Below the pieces are notes generated by a model. The model worked only from the letters and a program-made list of their open reading frames with translations, did no database searches and was not told the DNA's origin. Shown piece after piece: positions 16,106 through 25,179 of a stretch of 64,000 bases of DNA. Where the stretch lies: assembly GCF_000975095.1 (NCBI RefSeq), contig NZ_BBRD01000002.1, positions 242,183-306,182 of the forward strand. The letters run 5' to 3'. Numbering within the stretch: position 1 is the first letter of the stretch; every line of letters starts with the position of its first letter. The translations under genes were made by a program, and so were the position numbers. The stretch comes from Demequina aestuarii (lineage in GTDB: Bacteria > Actinomycetota > Actinomycetes > Actinomycetales > Demequinaceae).

Positions 16106-18202
16106 CTAAGCACCGCCCGTGGGCTCGGGCTCCGGCTCCGGTTCCGGTTCGGGGCCCTTGGAGAGCACCAGCCTCACCTGAGTGCCGGGGGCGACCTGGG
16201 TGCCGCCGTTCGGGTTCTGGGAGATGACGGACCCCGAGGGGATGTCGTCCGAGAACTGCTCGGCGTCGTACGCGAAGCTGAGGTCCTGCGTGCCGAGCTC
16301 GCGCTCCGCATCGGCCTTGGACCGCCCCGTGACATCGGGCACGGCGACGGTCGAGGGAGCGACCGCGACCTCGAGGTTCACGGTCGAGCGCTGGGGTACG
16401 CGCCCGGCGCCTGGGCTCTGCGACAGCACCGTGCCGGGTGCGACGGAATCATCCGGCACGTCGGTGGTGTCGGGGATGAGGCCCAGCTTGTTCAGCTGTG
16501 CTCTGGCGGCGTCCTCGTCCGCGCCCACGAGGTCGGGAAGCTCCACCATGCCGCTCGACAGGAACAGCTCGACGGTGGATCCGCCCGGGACCTCCGTGCT
16601 CTCGACCGGCTCGGTGCGGGTGACGCGGCCCTCTTCGAGGTCGGGGTCGTCGTCGTCGGGATCGCCGATGGTGACCACGAGACCGAGTTCCTCCAGCTGG
16701 CGCACGGCATCCTCTTCTCGCAGCCCGCGCACGCTCGGAATCTCCACGGCATCGGGGCCAGCGGACACCAGGACGGACACCGACGTGCCCTCCTCGACCT
16801 CGTCGTCGGCGGCGGGGTCGGTGCTGATGACGAGCCCCTCGTCGATCTCGGCCGACGGCTCGGTGGTCGTCTCGCCCACGAGGCCCACGTCGTCGAGTTC
16901 GGCCAACGCCTCCGCCTCAGTCATCCCCACCACGTCGGGGACGGCCACCATGATGACCTCGGGCTCGTCGTCGCGGTTGAACAGCAGGATGAGCAGGATG
17001 ATCGCGATCAGCGCGGCCACGCCGAGCGACACCCACAGGATGATCTTGCGACGACGGGAGTCGTCCTCGTCGTCGAGCTCGCGCTCGTCGCTCACCGCGA
17101 CGGTCGAGGACTGCGGCGGCGGGACCGACCCGGCGCCTCCGACGGAGGCCCACGCCGGCGACGCGTCGGCGGGCATGACCTGCGTCGCGTCGGTGGCGGG
17201 CCCGGACTGCTGTGCGGGCATCGCCTGAGTGGGCTGGTCCTCGATCTGCTCGGGGGTCATGCCGGCGGCGGCCGCCACGCCGGCCGCTCCGGCGCCGAAC
17301 GCTGCAGATCCTACGGCGATGGCTCCCGTGGAGGGGCTGACCTGGCCGCCGCCCATGACGGCGCGCAGGTCGCCCAGGAACTCCTGAGCGGTCGCGTAGC
17401 GGTGATCGCGGTTCTTCGCGAGCGCGCGCAGCACCACCTGGTCGAGTGCGGTGGGCACGTCCGAGGCGAAGTCGGAGGGCTTGGGGGCCTCCTCGCGGAC
17501 GTGCTGGTAGGCGACGGACACCGGGGAGTCGCCGATGAACGGCGGACGTCCGGTGAGCAGCTCGAACAGCAGGCAGCCGGCGGAGTAGAGGTCGGAGCGG
17601 GCATCCACGGTCTCCCCGCGCGCCTGCTCGGGCGACAGGTACTGCGCCGTTCCGACGACCGCCTGGGTCTGCGTCATGGTGTTGCCGGCGTCCGCGAGGG
17701 CGCGGGCGATGCCGAAGTCCATGACCTTGACCGCGCCGGTGGGGGTGAGCATCACGTTCGCGGGCTTGATGTCACGGTGCACCAGGCCGGCGTGGTGGGC
17801 GTAGTCGAGGGCGGTGAGCACCCCCGACGCGATCTCCACCGCCTCGTCGATGGGGGCCGCCACGTCGCCCTTGAGGATGTCGCGGACCGTGTGGCCCTCG
17901 ACGTACTCCATCACGATGAAGGGCACCGCCTGCGGATTGCCGGTCGCGCCCGGAATGTGGTCCTCGCCCGTGTCGTACACGGCGACGATGGAGGGGTGGT
18001 TGAGTCCCGCCGCCGACTGCGCCTCGCGGCGGAATCGGGTCTGGAAGGACGGATCGCGCGCCAGGTCGGCGCGCAGGATCTTAATGGCGACCGTTCGGCC
18101 CAGGCGGGTGTCGTAGCCGATGTGAACCTCGGCCATGCCACCACGGCCGATGAGGTCGCCGACCTCGTATCGTCCCGCAAGCATGTTCGCGTCGTCGTTC
18201 AT
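16106..18202 (-). CDS. pknB: Serine/threonine protein kinase PknB with four PASTA domains (698 aa)
   Basis: A transmembrane kinase that senses peptidoglycan fragments and controls cell division. The kinase domain spans residues 11-272: the glycine loop GRGGMAEV, Lys41, HRDIKPAN with Asp144, and DFG 162-164. A Pro/Ala-rich juxtamembrane region leads to a helix at 386-408. Outside are four PASTA repeats starting near residues 420, 485, 552 and 615. The tail after the last repeat is an acidic GPEPEPEPEPEP. It is the last gene of the operon, 52 bp after pknA with its own TAGGAG ribosome-binding site. Confidence 0.95.
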   Translation of the reverse strand: MNDDANMLAGRYEVGDLIGRGGMAEVHIGYDTRLGRTVAIKILRADLARDPSFQTRFRREAQSAAGLNHPSIVAVYDTGEDHIPGATGNPQAVPFIVMEYVEGHTVRDILKGDVAAPIDEAVEIASGVLTALDYAHHAGLVHRDIKPANVMLTPTGAVKVMDFGIARALADAGNTMTQTQAVVGTAQYLSPEQARGETVDARSDLYSAGCLLFELLTGRPPFIGDSPVSVAYQHVREEAPKPSDFASDVPTALDQVVLRALAKNRDHRYATAQEFLGDLRAVMGGGQVSPSTGAIAVGSAAFGAGAAGVAAAAGMTPEQIEDQPTQAMPAQQSGPATDATQVMPADASPAWASVGGAGSVPPPQSSTVAVSDERELDDEDDSRRRKIILWVSLGVAALIAIILLILLFNRDDEPEVIMVAVPDVVGMTEAEALAELDDVGLVGETTTEPSAEIDEGLVISTDPAADDEVEEGTSVSVLVSAGPDAVEIPSVRGLREEDAVRQLEELGLVVTIGDPDDDDPDLEEGRVTRTEPVESTEVPGGSTVELFLSSGMVELPDLVGADEDAARAQLNKLGLIPDTTDVPDDSVAPGTVLSQSPGAGRVPQRSTVNLEVAVAPSTVAVPDVTGRSKADAERELGTQDLSFAYDAEQFSDDIPSGSVISQNPNGGTQVAPGTQVRLVLSKGPEPEPEPEPEPTGGA

Positions 18203-18254
18203 CAGTCGTTCAGTCTCCTACGTTCCGCAGCGCTGTCGGGTGCCATTGTCGCAC

Positions 18255-19280
18255 TCATCCTTTCGAATCCCGCGTGGGCCGCATGTCGGGGCGGGGTCGA
18301 TGCTCGGTGGGGGCGATGCTGGGCGGCATGGTCCGGGTGGCGCGGCCGCGCGTGCGCGTCCCGCCCGTGCCCGGCGATCGAGGGGAGGAGGCGCTCTCGG
18401 GATGGCCCCCGGGCGCGGCCGCGCGGACACCGTCTGCACCCGGACCGCGCGTCGACTCGCCGCGGTGAAGACGTGCGGACAGGAGCCGTTGTGCCAGCGC
18501 ATCCGGAGTGCGAGGGCGCTTGCGCGGGTTCTTCTCCAGCACGTCGTGAATGATGCGTGCGAGGTCCTCGGACACGCTCCGGGGCAGCGCCGGGACCGGC
18601 TCGTTCACGTGGGCGATCGCGATGTCCACGGCCGATGCGGCGGTGAAGGGTCGTTTGCCGACGACGGCCTCGAACGCGATGATTCCCAGCGCGTAGACGT
18701 CCGATGCGGGGGTGGCGGGCTTGCCGAGCGCGAGCTCAGGGGCGAGGTACTGGGCCGTGCCCATCACCATGCCGGTCTGGGTGAGGGTGGTCTGGTCCAC
18801 GCTGCGCGAGACTCCGAAGTCGGTGATCTTGACCGCGTCGCCCTCGGACACCAGCAGGTTGCCGGGCTTGATGTCGCGGTGCATCACGCCGGCGTCATGA
18901 GCGACCTGGAGGCCGCGGCAGGTCTCGATCAGGATGTGGGCGAGACGAGGCTCGTCGATGGTGATCTCACGCTCGAGGATCGACGACAGCGGCTCGCCCT
19001 CGACGAGCTCCATCACCAGGTACGCGGTGCCCTCCTGGTCGCCGTAGTCGAGCACCTGGGCGATGTTGGGGTGTGTGAGCCCGGCAGCGTTGCGCGCTTC
19101 GTTGGTGAACCTCTTGAGGAACGTCTCGTTCGCGGCCGCGGAGTCCTTGAGCACCTTCACGGCGATCGGGCGATCGAGCTCGGTGTCGGCGGCGCGCCAC
19201 ACCTCGCCCATGCCCCCTACGGCGAGAAGCGACCGCAGCACGTAGCGACCGCCGAGCGTGGTGCCCGCGTGAATGCTCAC
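18255..19280 (-). CDS. pknA: Serine/threonine protein kinase PknA (341 aa)
   Basis: A cytosolic-facing kinase paired with PknB in septation and elongation control. Kinase signatures: AVGGMGEV glycine loop, AVKVL lysine, HRDIKPGN, DFGVSRS. The C-terminal 90 residues are Arg/Pro/Gly-rich and I see no clear membrane helix, so it may be soluble or truncated relative to mycobacterial PknA. GTG 19280 overlaps the pbpA stop by 4 nt. Order and overlap place it in the fhaA-pknB operon. Confidence 0.92.
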   Translation of the reverse strand: MSIHAGTTLGGRYVLRSLLAVGGMGEVWRAADTELDRPIAVKVLKDSAAANETFLKRFTNEARNAAGLTHPNIAQVLDYGDQEGTAYLVMELVEGEPLSSILEREITIDEPRLAHILIETCRGLQVAHDAGVMHRDIKPGNLLVSEGDAVKITDFGVSRSVDQTTLTQTGMVMGTAQYLAPELALGKPATPASDVYALGIIAFEAVVGKRPFTAASAVDIAIAHVNEPVPALPRSVSEDLARIIHDVLEKNPRKRPRTPDALAQRLLSARLHRGESTRGPGADGVRAAAPGGHPESASSPRSPGTGGTRTRGRATRTMPPSIAPTEHRPRPDMRPTRDSKG

Positions 19281-20746
19281 AGGTCTCCCTCCGCGTCGAG
19301 CTGGATCGCCCGCTCCATGATCGAGCGCGCGATCGGTGCCGCCACCGATCCTCCGGTCGCGCCCGAGCCGGTCTCTCCGCCCTCCTCGACGATGACGGCG
19401 ACCGCGATCACCGGATCGTCTGCGGGAGCGAATGACACGAACCACGCGTGGGGAGGAGTGTCCTGGCCGGTCTGCGCGGTGCCCGTCTTGCCGGCGACCT
19501 CGACCCCGTCGATGCGCGCGGCGCGGCCGGTGCCGTCGGACACCGCGCCCACCATCATCTGCGTCAGATCGGAGGCGTCCTCCGCGCTCATCGACTGGCG
19601 GTACTCTTCCGGCTCGGTCTGCGAGACGACGGTGAGATCAGAGGCGCGCACGGTGTCCACCAGGTAGGGCTTCATCAGCACGCCGTCGTTGGCGATCGCG
19701 GAGGCCACCATCGCCATCTGCAGCGGGGTGGCGCGCACGTCGAACTGGCCGAGCGCGCTCATCGCGGTCTCGGACTCGTTGGGCGACTCGGGCAGGCGTG
19801 ATGCCGTGACCGGCAGCGGGATCTCGAGGGGCTCGTCCCACCCGAAGTCGCGCGCCTTGCGCTCCAGGACGCCCCACCCGAGAGACATCCCCAGGTCAGC
19901 AAACGCCGTGTTGCAGCTGATGCGCAGAGCGTCCGACAGCGGCAGGTACTCGTCGCCCGCGCACTCGGCGTCGCCGAAGTTGCTGATGGTCCGGCTCGTG
20001 CCGGGCAGCGCGAGCTGCTGGGGGCCGTACAGCTCGGTGTCCGGCGTGTACCCGCCCTCGAGCGCCGCGGCGGCCACCACCAGCTTGAACGTGGATCCCG
20101 GGGGGTACGTATCGCCGGCGATGGCGCGGTTGATCAGCGGACCGTCCTCCCGCGCCAGCAGCTCGGCGTAGTTCTCGTTGACGGTGGCGGTGTCGTGGCC
20201 CGCGAGCACGGCGGGGTCATAGGTGGGACTGGTGACCATCGCGAGCACCTCTCCCGTGGCGGGATCGAGCGCGACCACGGCGCCGCGCTGACTGCCCAGC
20301 TGCTCCGCCGCGACCTCCTGCAGGCCCGCAGACAGAGTCGTCTCGACCGAGGCTCCCTGCTGCTGCTCGCCGGCGAACAGGTTCCCCAGGCGCGTCCAGA
20401 ACAGCGCATCGGCGGAGCCGTTCAGCAGCGCGTTCTCCGTCTGCTCGAGACCGCTGCGGCCGTACACGATCGAGTAGAACCCCGTGGCAGCGGCATAGAG
20501 CGATCCCTGGGTGTAGCTGCGCTGGTAGTTGAAGGGGTCATCCACGGGCTGCGACCACACGACGGCCTCGCCGTCGACGACGATGGGGCCACGGAAGTTG
20601 CCGTACTCGCGGTACAGCGTGCGCACGTTGCGGGGGTCCTGGTTGAGATCGTCCGCGCCAATCACCTGGATGTAGGACGCGGCGCCCATGAGGGCGAGGA
20701 ACAGCACGAGGACGACGACGGACAGCCTCCGGGCGGGTTCGTTCAC
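19277..20746 (-). CDS. pbpA: Penicillin-binding protein PbpA, class B transpeptidase (489 aa)
   Basis: The D,D-transpeptidase that crosslinks septal/lateral wall, working with the adjacent SEDS protein. One N-terminal helix (residues 9-28) anchors it. The penicillin-binding motifs are intact: SxxK at 218-221 in YPPGSTFK, SCN in ALRISCNTAF, and KTG in VAGKTGTAQ. GTG 20746 overlaps the rodA stop by 4 nt. Length is typical for actinobacterial PbpA. Confidence 0.95.
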   Translation of the reverse strand: MNEPARRLSVVVLVLFLALMGAASYIQVIGADDLNQDPRNVRTLYREYGNFRGPIVVDGEAVVWSQPVDDPFNYQRSYTQGSLYAAATGFYSIVYGRSGLEQTENALLNGSADALFWTRLGNLFAGEQQQGASVETTLSAGLQEVAAEQLGSQRGAVVALDPATGEVLAMVTSPTYDPAVLAGHDTATVNENYAELLAREDGPLINRAIAGDTYPPGSTFKLVVAAAALEGGYTPDTELYGPQQLALPGTSRTISNFGDAECAGDEYLPLSDALRISCNTAFADLGMSLGWGVLERKARDFGWDEPLEIPLPVTASRLPESPNESETAMSALGQFDVRATPLQMAMVASAIANDGVLMKPYLVDTVRASDLTVVSQTEPEEYRQSMSAEDASDLTQMMVGAVSDGTGRAARIDGVEVAGKTGTAQTGQDTPPHAWFVSFAPADDPVIAVAVIVEEGGETGSGATGGSVAAPIARSIMERAIQLDAEGDL

Positions 20747-22092
20747 TCGGCCACCTCCGCCGTGGTGCGACGCGCCTGGTCGGAGATGCGCAGCAGCAGT
20801 CCCACGATGATCCAGTTCGCCAGCATCGATGATCCGCCGTAGGCGAGCCACGGCGTGGTGAGTCCCGTGAGCGGGATCACCCTGGTCACGCCGCCCACCA
20901 CGATGAACACCTGGAGCGCGAGAGCGAAGCCCAGTCCACCGGCGACGAGCTTGCCGAAGCCGTCCCGGACGCCGATCGACGTGCGGAATGCGCGCTGCAC
21001 GAGGATCAGGTAGAGCGCGAGGATCGCCATCAGGCCCGTAAGGCCCATCTCCTCGCCGATCGACGCGATGATGAAGTCGGACTCCGCGTACGGCACCAGG
21101 TCCGGACGCCCCTCGCCGAGGCCGGTGCCGAACAGACCGCCGGACGCCATGCCGAACAGTCCGCGCACGAGCTGTTCGGAGGTGCCCGCCGAATAGAGGT
21201 CGGGGTCGAGCGCGTTGAGCCACGCGTCGTAGCGCGCGCGCACGTGCGGGAAGATCGTGCCCGCGAGCACCGCGCCGGCCCCGAACAGCGCGACGCCGGT
21301 GACGACCCAGCTGATGCGCTGGGTGGCCACGTAGAGCATTCCCAGGAAGATGCCGAAGAACAGCAGCGATGCGCCGAGATCGCGCTGGTAGACCATGAGC
21401 AGCAGCGCAGCGGCCCAGACCAGCAGCAGCGGCCCCATGTCGCGGGGGCGCGGGAACCGCAGCCCCAGGAACGTGGGCCCCGCCAGCGCGAGGGTGTCAC
21501 GATTGGTCACGAGGTAGCCGGCGAAGAACACCACCATCGCGATCTTGGCGAACTCGCCCGGTTGCAGCGAGCGGCCGAACAGGTCGATCCAGATCCGGGC
21601 ACCGTTGATGGTGACGCCCAACCCGGGCACGAGCGGAAGCAGATACAGCGCCAGCCCCACGACTCCTGCGGTATAGGTGAAACGCCGCAGCAGGCGGTGG
21701 TCGCGGATCACGAAGATCACGGCCATCGCGAGCAGCACGCCCGCGACGGTCCAGCCGATCTGCGTGTCGCCGAACGCGGTCTCACGTCCCCGGTATTGCG
21801 CGTAGCCGAAGTCGATCCGACGGATCATCGCGAGACCCACGCCGTTGATGGCGAGCACGGCAGGCAGCAGCACCGGGTCGGCCGACGGGGCGTAGCGCCG
21901 CAGCAGCAGGTGGCATCCGAGCATCAGCGCCGCCGCCGCCGCCGCATAGATGCCGAGCGTCCGGAGCTCGAGGAAGTCGGCGTGGTAGTCGACGAGAGCG
22001 CGAGCGAGAACGATGATCGCCCACGACACGCCTAACAGGGCGATCTCGGCGCGCCGCCCGGTGCGCACCTGCAGCTCGGAGACGGTAGCCAC
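20743..22092 (-). CDS. rodA: SEDS-family peptidoglycan polymerase, RodA/FtsW type (449 aa)
   Basis: A polytopic membrane glycosyltransferase that polymerises lipid II. About ten to eleven hydrophobic helices are visible. SEDS signatures include GARIWIDLFGRSLQPGEFAK, QRDLGASLLFF and the C-terminal PLTGLTTPWLAYGGSSML. GTG 22092 directly follows the pstP stop. Next to pbpA it forms the usual polymerase-transpeptidase pair. Confidence 0.95.
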   Translation of the reverse strand: MATVSELQVRTGRRAEIALLGVSWAIIVLARALVDYHADFLELRTLGIYAAAAAALMLGCHLLLRRYAPSADPVLLPAVLAINGVGLAMIRRIDFGYAQYRGRETAFGDTQIGWTVAGVLLAMAVIFVIRDHRLLRRFTYTAGVVGLALYLLPLVPGLGVTINGARIWIDLFGRSLQPGEFAKIAMVVFFAGYLVTNRDTLALAGPTFLGLRFPRPRDMGPLLLVWAAALLLMVYQRDLGASLLFFGIFLGMLYVATQRISWVVTGVALFGAGAVLAGTIFPHVRARYDAWLNALDPDLYSAGTSEQLVRGLFGMASGGLFGTGLGEGRPDLVPYAESDFIIASIGEEMGLTGLMAILALYLILVQRAFRTSIGVRDGFGKLVAGGLGFALALQVFIVVGGVTRVIPLTGLTTPWLAYGGSSMLANWIIVGLLLRISDQARRTTAEVAE

Positions 22093-23448
22093 TCAGGCCC
22101 CGTTCTCCGGCGGCGCGACCTCACTGTGACGGGCCGATGCGGCGGAGGCGTCTGCGCTCGCGGCAGGGCTGGGGGAGGGGGTGGCGGTGGGACCGGGTGA
22201 GGGTCCGACGGAGATGCTGGGCGACGGCAGGGGATCCGGGGTCGGAAGGTTCGCCTCGAGCGCCTCGACGATCGCCCTGGCGCCGTCGAGGCTGTCGGCA
22301 CGGATCGTGTCGTCGATGCGCTGCTGCTGGTAAGGCGCCAGGTCCTCGAGAGGGATGCCGGTGGTCTCCACGAGCGTCTGGAGGGCGACGATCGGGAGCT
22401 CTTGCGGGATGCCGCGGTAGATCGCGACCTCGTGGTCCGACGCGCCCACGTAGTACTGAGTCTGGGTCCACGCGTACGCGCCCCAGGCTCCGCCGATCAC
22501 GACGAGAAGCGCGGCGAGGGGAAGCAGCCACGGGCGAGCGCGAGACCAGACTCGGGACGCTCGGGAAGGCTCCTCGTCGTCGTCGACCTCGTCCGGAGTC
22601 GACAGCCGCGCGGCCTTGCCCGCGGCGGAGCGTCCTGCGGCGGAGGGACGATGGCGATCGCGCGCTGCGGAACCCACGATCTGCGATGCTGTGGGCGGCC
22701 CCACGCCGTCGGGCGACGCGTCGATGTCGACCACGTCAGCGACGATGCAGGTCACGTTGTCGGGTGCTCCTGCGGAGAGCGCGAGCGACACCAGCGCGTC
22801 GGCGCAGTCCGCGGGGTCGGCGACCTCGACCAGAGTCTTGTGAAGAGTGTCGCGGCTCACGACGCCGGAGAGTCCATCGGAGCACAGCAGCCAGCGGTCT
22901 CCGGCGCGCGTCTCGCGCACGGAGATGTCCACGGGGACGTCGGCATCCACGTCCCCGAGCACGCGCAGCAGCATCGAGCGCTTGGGGTGGTGCTCGGCGT
23001 CCGCGGCGCTGAGGCGCCCCGTGTCGACCAGGTGCTGGACGAAGCTGTGGTCGGTGGTGACCTGATCGAGAGAGTCGTTCCGCAGCAGATACGCGCGCGA
23101 GTCTCCAATGTGCGCCATGCACAGGGTGGAGCCCGCCCGCAGCAGGGCGGTCACCGTGGTGCCGAGCCCCGACAGCTCAGGGTCATTGTGCGCGCGGTCC
23201 ACGATCTCGGCATGGGCCTCGGCGATCGCGGCCTTCAGTTCGTCGAGGGCATCGTCCGGTCCGTGGGACTCGCCGTCGAGCCCGGCCAGGCGTCCCACCG
23301 CAATCGAGGAGGCGATGTCTCCGCCGGCGGCGCCGCCCATGCCGTCCGCGACCACGAGCAGGTGAGGCCCGGCGTAGGCCGAGTCCTGGTTGTTGGACCT
23401 GATGAGGCCTACGTCAGAGCGCGCGGCGAAGTGGAGACCGAGGAACAC
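22093..23448 (-). CDS. pstP: PP2C-type serine/threonine phosphatase PstP (451 aa)
   Basis: Metal-dependent phosphatase that reverses PknA/PknB phosphorylation. The catalytic domain covers about residues 1-235, with RSNNQD, VADGMGG, AHIGDSRAYLL and LLCSDGLSG metal-site motifs. A linker leads to a membrane helix at about 300-322 and an extracellular part ending in a Pro/Ser/Ala-rich tail. GTG 23448 lies just after the fhaB stop region (2-nt gap). Confidence 0.95.
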   Translation of the reverse strand: MFLGLHFAARSDVGLIRSNNQDSAYAGPHLLVVADGMGGAAGGDIASSIAVGRLAGLDGESHGPDDALDELKAAIAEAHAEIVDRAHNDPELSGLGTTVTALLRAGSTLCMAHIGDSRAYLLRNDSLDQVTTDHSFVQHLVDTGRLSAADAEHHPKRSMLLRVLGDVDADVPVDISVRETRAGDRWLLCSDGLSGVVSRDTLHKTLVEVADPADCADALVSLALSAGAPDNVTCIVADVVDIDASPDGVGPPTASQIVGSAARDRHRPSAAGRSAAGKAARLSTPDEVDDDEEPSRASRVWSRARPWLLPLAALLVVIGGAWGAYAWTQTQYYVGASDHEVAIYRGIPQELPIVALQTLVETTGIPLEDLAPYQQQRIDDTIRADSLDGARAIVEALEANLPTPDPLPSPSISVGPSPGPTATPSPSPAASADASAASARHSEVAPPENGA

Positions 23449-23449
23449 G

Positions 23450-23971
23450 TCAGCTCCTCAGCTCGAGCGTGGTGCTGCCGAGGCGCAGCTTGTCGCCTCG
23501 CTTGAAAGGCATGGGGTCGTCCACCCGCTGGTTGTCGAGGAACGTGCCATTGGTGGAGCCCAGGTCCTCGACGAGCCACCCGCCCGCCTCCGGGAACACG
23601 CGGCAATGCCGTGCGGAGCAGTAGTCGTCGTCGATGACGAGGGTGCACGTGGGGGAGCGGCCGATGAGGATGGGAGCGGAGCCAAGCGGAATCGTGGTGC
23701 CCTTGAGCGTGCCGGCCGTGACGGCCAGGTGAGCGACGGCGTCGTCCCGCGTGGAGATGGACCCCGTGCGCACACCCGTGTTCGACCTCGCCGGCGCGGC
23801 GACCTTGTCCGCCCTCGCATCGTCCCTCCGCCGCGCCGCCCTGCCCCGCCCGCGCGACGTGACGCGCGTGCCGTACAGGTCCGCGCGCAGGACGCCGATC
23901 GCGGCGAGCACCAGCGCCCACAGAAGGATGAGGAAGCCGAAGCGCAGCAGCGTGATCGAGAGTTCACTCAT
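23450..23971 (-). CDS. fhaB: FHA-domain membrane protein FhaB/FipA type (173 aa)
   Basis: A phosphothreonine reader linked to division and wall synthesis. An N-terminal helix (LLRFGFLILLWALVLAAIGVL) anchors a C-terminal FHA domain with GRSPTCTL, SARHC and STNGTFLDNQRV. It is phosphorylated by the kinases of the same operon in mycobacteria (family knowledge). ATG 23971 lies 4 bp after the fhaA stop. Confidence 0.93.
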   Translation of the reverse strand: MSELSITLLRFGFLILLWALVLAAIGVLRADLYGTRVTSRGRGRAARRRDDARADKVAAPARSNTGVRTGSISTRDDAVAHLAVTAGTLKGTTIPLGSAPILIGRSPTCTLVIDDDYCSARHCRVFPEAGGWLVEDLGSTNGTFLDNQRVDDPMPFKRGDKLRLGSTTLELRS

Positions 23972-23975
23972 ACGG

Positions 23976-24683
23976 TCACACGTCCTCGTCGACCGGGAGG
24001 CCGTCCCAGTACATGATCGTGGTGCGGCCCACGGTCACGGCGTTCCCGTCGACGAGGGTGACCTCGTTCACGCGCTGACCCTCCACGAGGGTGCCGTTGG
24101 TGGATCCCAGGTCCGTGAGAATCGTGCCCTGGTCGGTGACCTCGAAGCGGCAGTGCTGGCGCGACACTCCGGTGTCGTCGACCACGATGTCTGACTCCGA
24201 GCCGCGCCCGACGACTGTCATCTCGCCGGTGAGGTGGTATCTCTCGCCGTCGATGTCCAGCAGCGGGTAGCGGGAGTGGTGATCTCGTGCAGTCGCCGGC
24301 GCGACCGGTCCGCGCGTGGTGCGGCTGGTGACCGCCAGCCGCCCGGTCGACAGCGAATCGTCGCGCTCGAAGTCCACGCTGACCGCGCCCACGAAGCTGT
24401 AGCGCTGCCGTTCCGCATGGTCACGCAGCGCGTCCTCGAGCTCGTGAGCGAGAGCATCGGCGCCCCAGGCCTCGATGGTGTCGTGATCCGTGGCGCTGAG
24501 AGCGATCATGTACTCGTTGGGAGCGACGGTGCGATGACGGTCGACGGCGGCGGCGCGCGCGTCGCACTGGCGCCGCACGGCGCTCGCCAGCTCCACCGGC
24601 TTCACGCCGGACTTGAAGGTCTTCGCGAACGCACCGTGGACGGCGTTCTCGACGCCCTTCTCGAAGCGATCCAGGACTCCCAT
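23976..24683 (-). CDS. fhaA: FHA-domain protein FhaA with DUF3662 N-terminus (235 aa)
   Basis: The first gene of the envelope-signalling operon. The N-terminus MGVLDRFEKGVENAVHGAF is the conserved start of DUF3662 (residues 1-125). A C-terminal FHA domain (about 155-232) carries VGRGSESDIVV, SRQHCRF and STNGTLVEGQRV. In mycobacteria FhaA binds phosphorylated MviN and damps peptidoglycan synthesis. It is shorter than mycobacterial FhaA because the linker between domains is short. Confidence 0.93.
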   Translation of the reverse strand: MGVLDRFEKGVENAVHGAFAKTFKSGVKPVELASAVRRQCDARAAAVDRHRTVAPNEYMIALSATDHDTIEAWGADALAHELEDALRDHAERQRYSFVGAVSVDFERDDSLSTGRLAVTSRTTRGPVAPATARDHHSRYPLLDIDGERYHLTGEMTVVGRGSESDIVVDDTGVSRQHCRFEVTDQGTILTDLGSTNGTLVEGQRVNEVTLVDGNAVTVGRTTIMYWDGLPVDEDV

Positions 24684-24690
24684 ACCTCGA

Positions 24691-24696
24691 ATCGTA
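24691..24696 (-). promoter_or_regulatory. -10 element of the fhaA-pknB operon (leaderless)
   Basis: TACGAT on the minus strand (24691-24696, within TATACGAT) ends 7 nt before the fhaA ATG. This is the usual spacing for a leaderless actinobacterial transcript that starts at or next to the ATG. No Shine-Dalgarno site is present, which fits. Confidence 0.6.
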
Positions 24697-24738
24697 TAGG
24701 TCGTGCCTGTGCGGAGCCATCACCCCCCGCGGGGCGGG

Positions 24739-25179
24739 TCAGGTTGCGGCGGCCTCTGCGCTCAGGGGCGCCCGCAGCGGCCACTCCTCGTCGTCGAGCA
24801 CTGCCTGTGCGGCCGCGCCCGTCGCGGGGTTGATCGCGACGGGCGCGAGCAGGTTGGCGGTGATGAGCCCATCCGCGGTCGGGTTCACGATGACGAGCAG
24901 GACGGGCTCGTCACCGGGATGCATCCCGATCCCGCCGCGCACGTCCTCTGAGATCCGGGGGGCGTACGACGGGAAGTACGGCCGCGGTGAGACCGCGAAC
25001 AGCCGGGTCTCGACATGGTCCGTGGCGCGCAGGGTGAACATCAGGCCCAGCGCATCGAGAGCCGCCACGTCGAAGCGGGTGAGGGCGGACATCCCGGGAG
25101 GCGGCTCGACGAACGTCAGCTGCTGAGGCAGGGCGCAGGTGGACGTCTGCTGCGGGTCGATCATGATCGAGACGCTCAT
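24739..25179 (-). CDS. fliW: Flagellar assembly factor FliW (146 aa)
   Basis: The CsrA antagonist that couples flagellin synthesis to secretion: free flagellin binds FliW, releasing CsrA to repress flagellin mRNA. The family pattern is visible: LTFVEPPPGMSALTRF near the start, FAVSPRPYFPSY, VNPTADG, LLAPVAINPATG and WPLRAPL at the end. ATG 25179 overlaps the flgL stop by 4 nt, so FliW is made with the hook-filament junction proteins. csrA is 28 kb away at 53470 and flagellin is at 29547. Confidence 0.9.
   Translation of the reverse strand: MSVSIMIDPQQTSTCALPQQLTFVEPPPGMSALTRFDVAALDALGLMFTLRATDHVETRLFAVSPRPYFPSYAPRISEDVRGGIGMHPGDEPVLLVIVNPTADGLITANLLAPVAINPATGAAAQAVLDDEEWPLRAPLSAEAAAT

Noticed and set aside
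16010..18553. Very long open frames antisense to pknB, pknA, pbpA and other genes
   Set aside because: Long antisense frames are expected in GC-rich genes because stop codons are rare; sequences are Arg/His/Gly-rich without domains, while the opposite strand encodes clear protein families.
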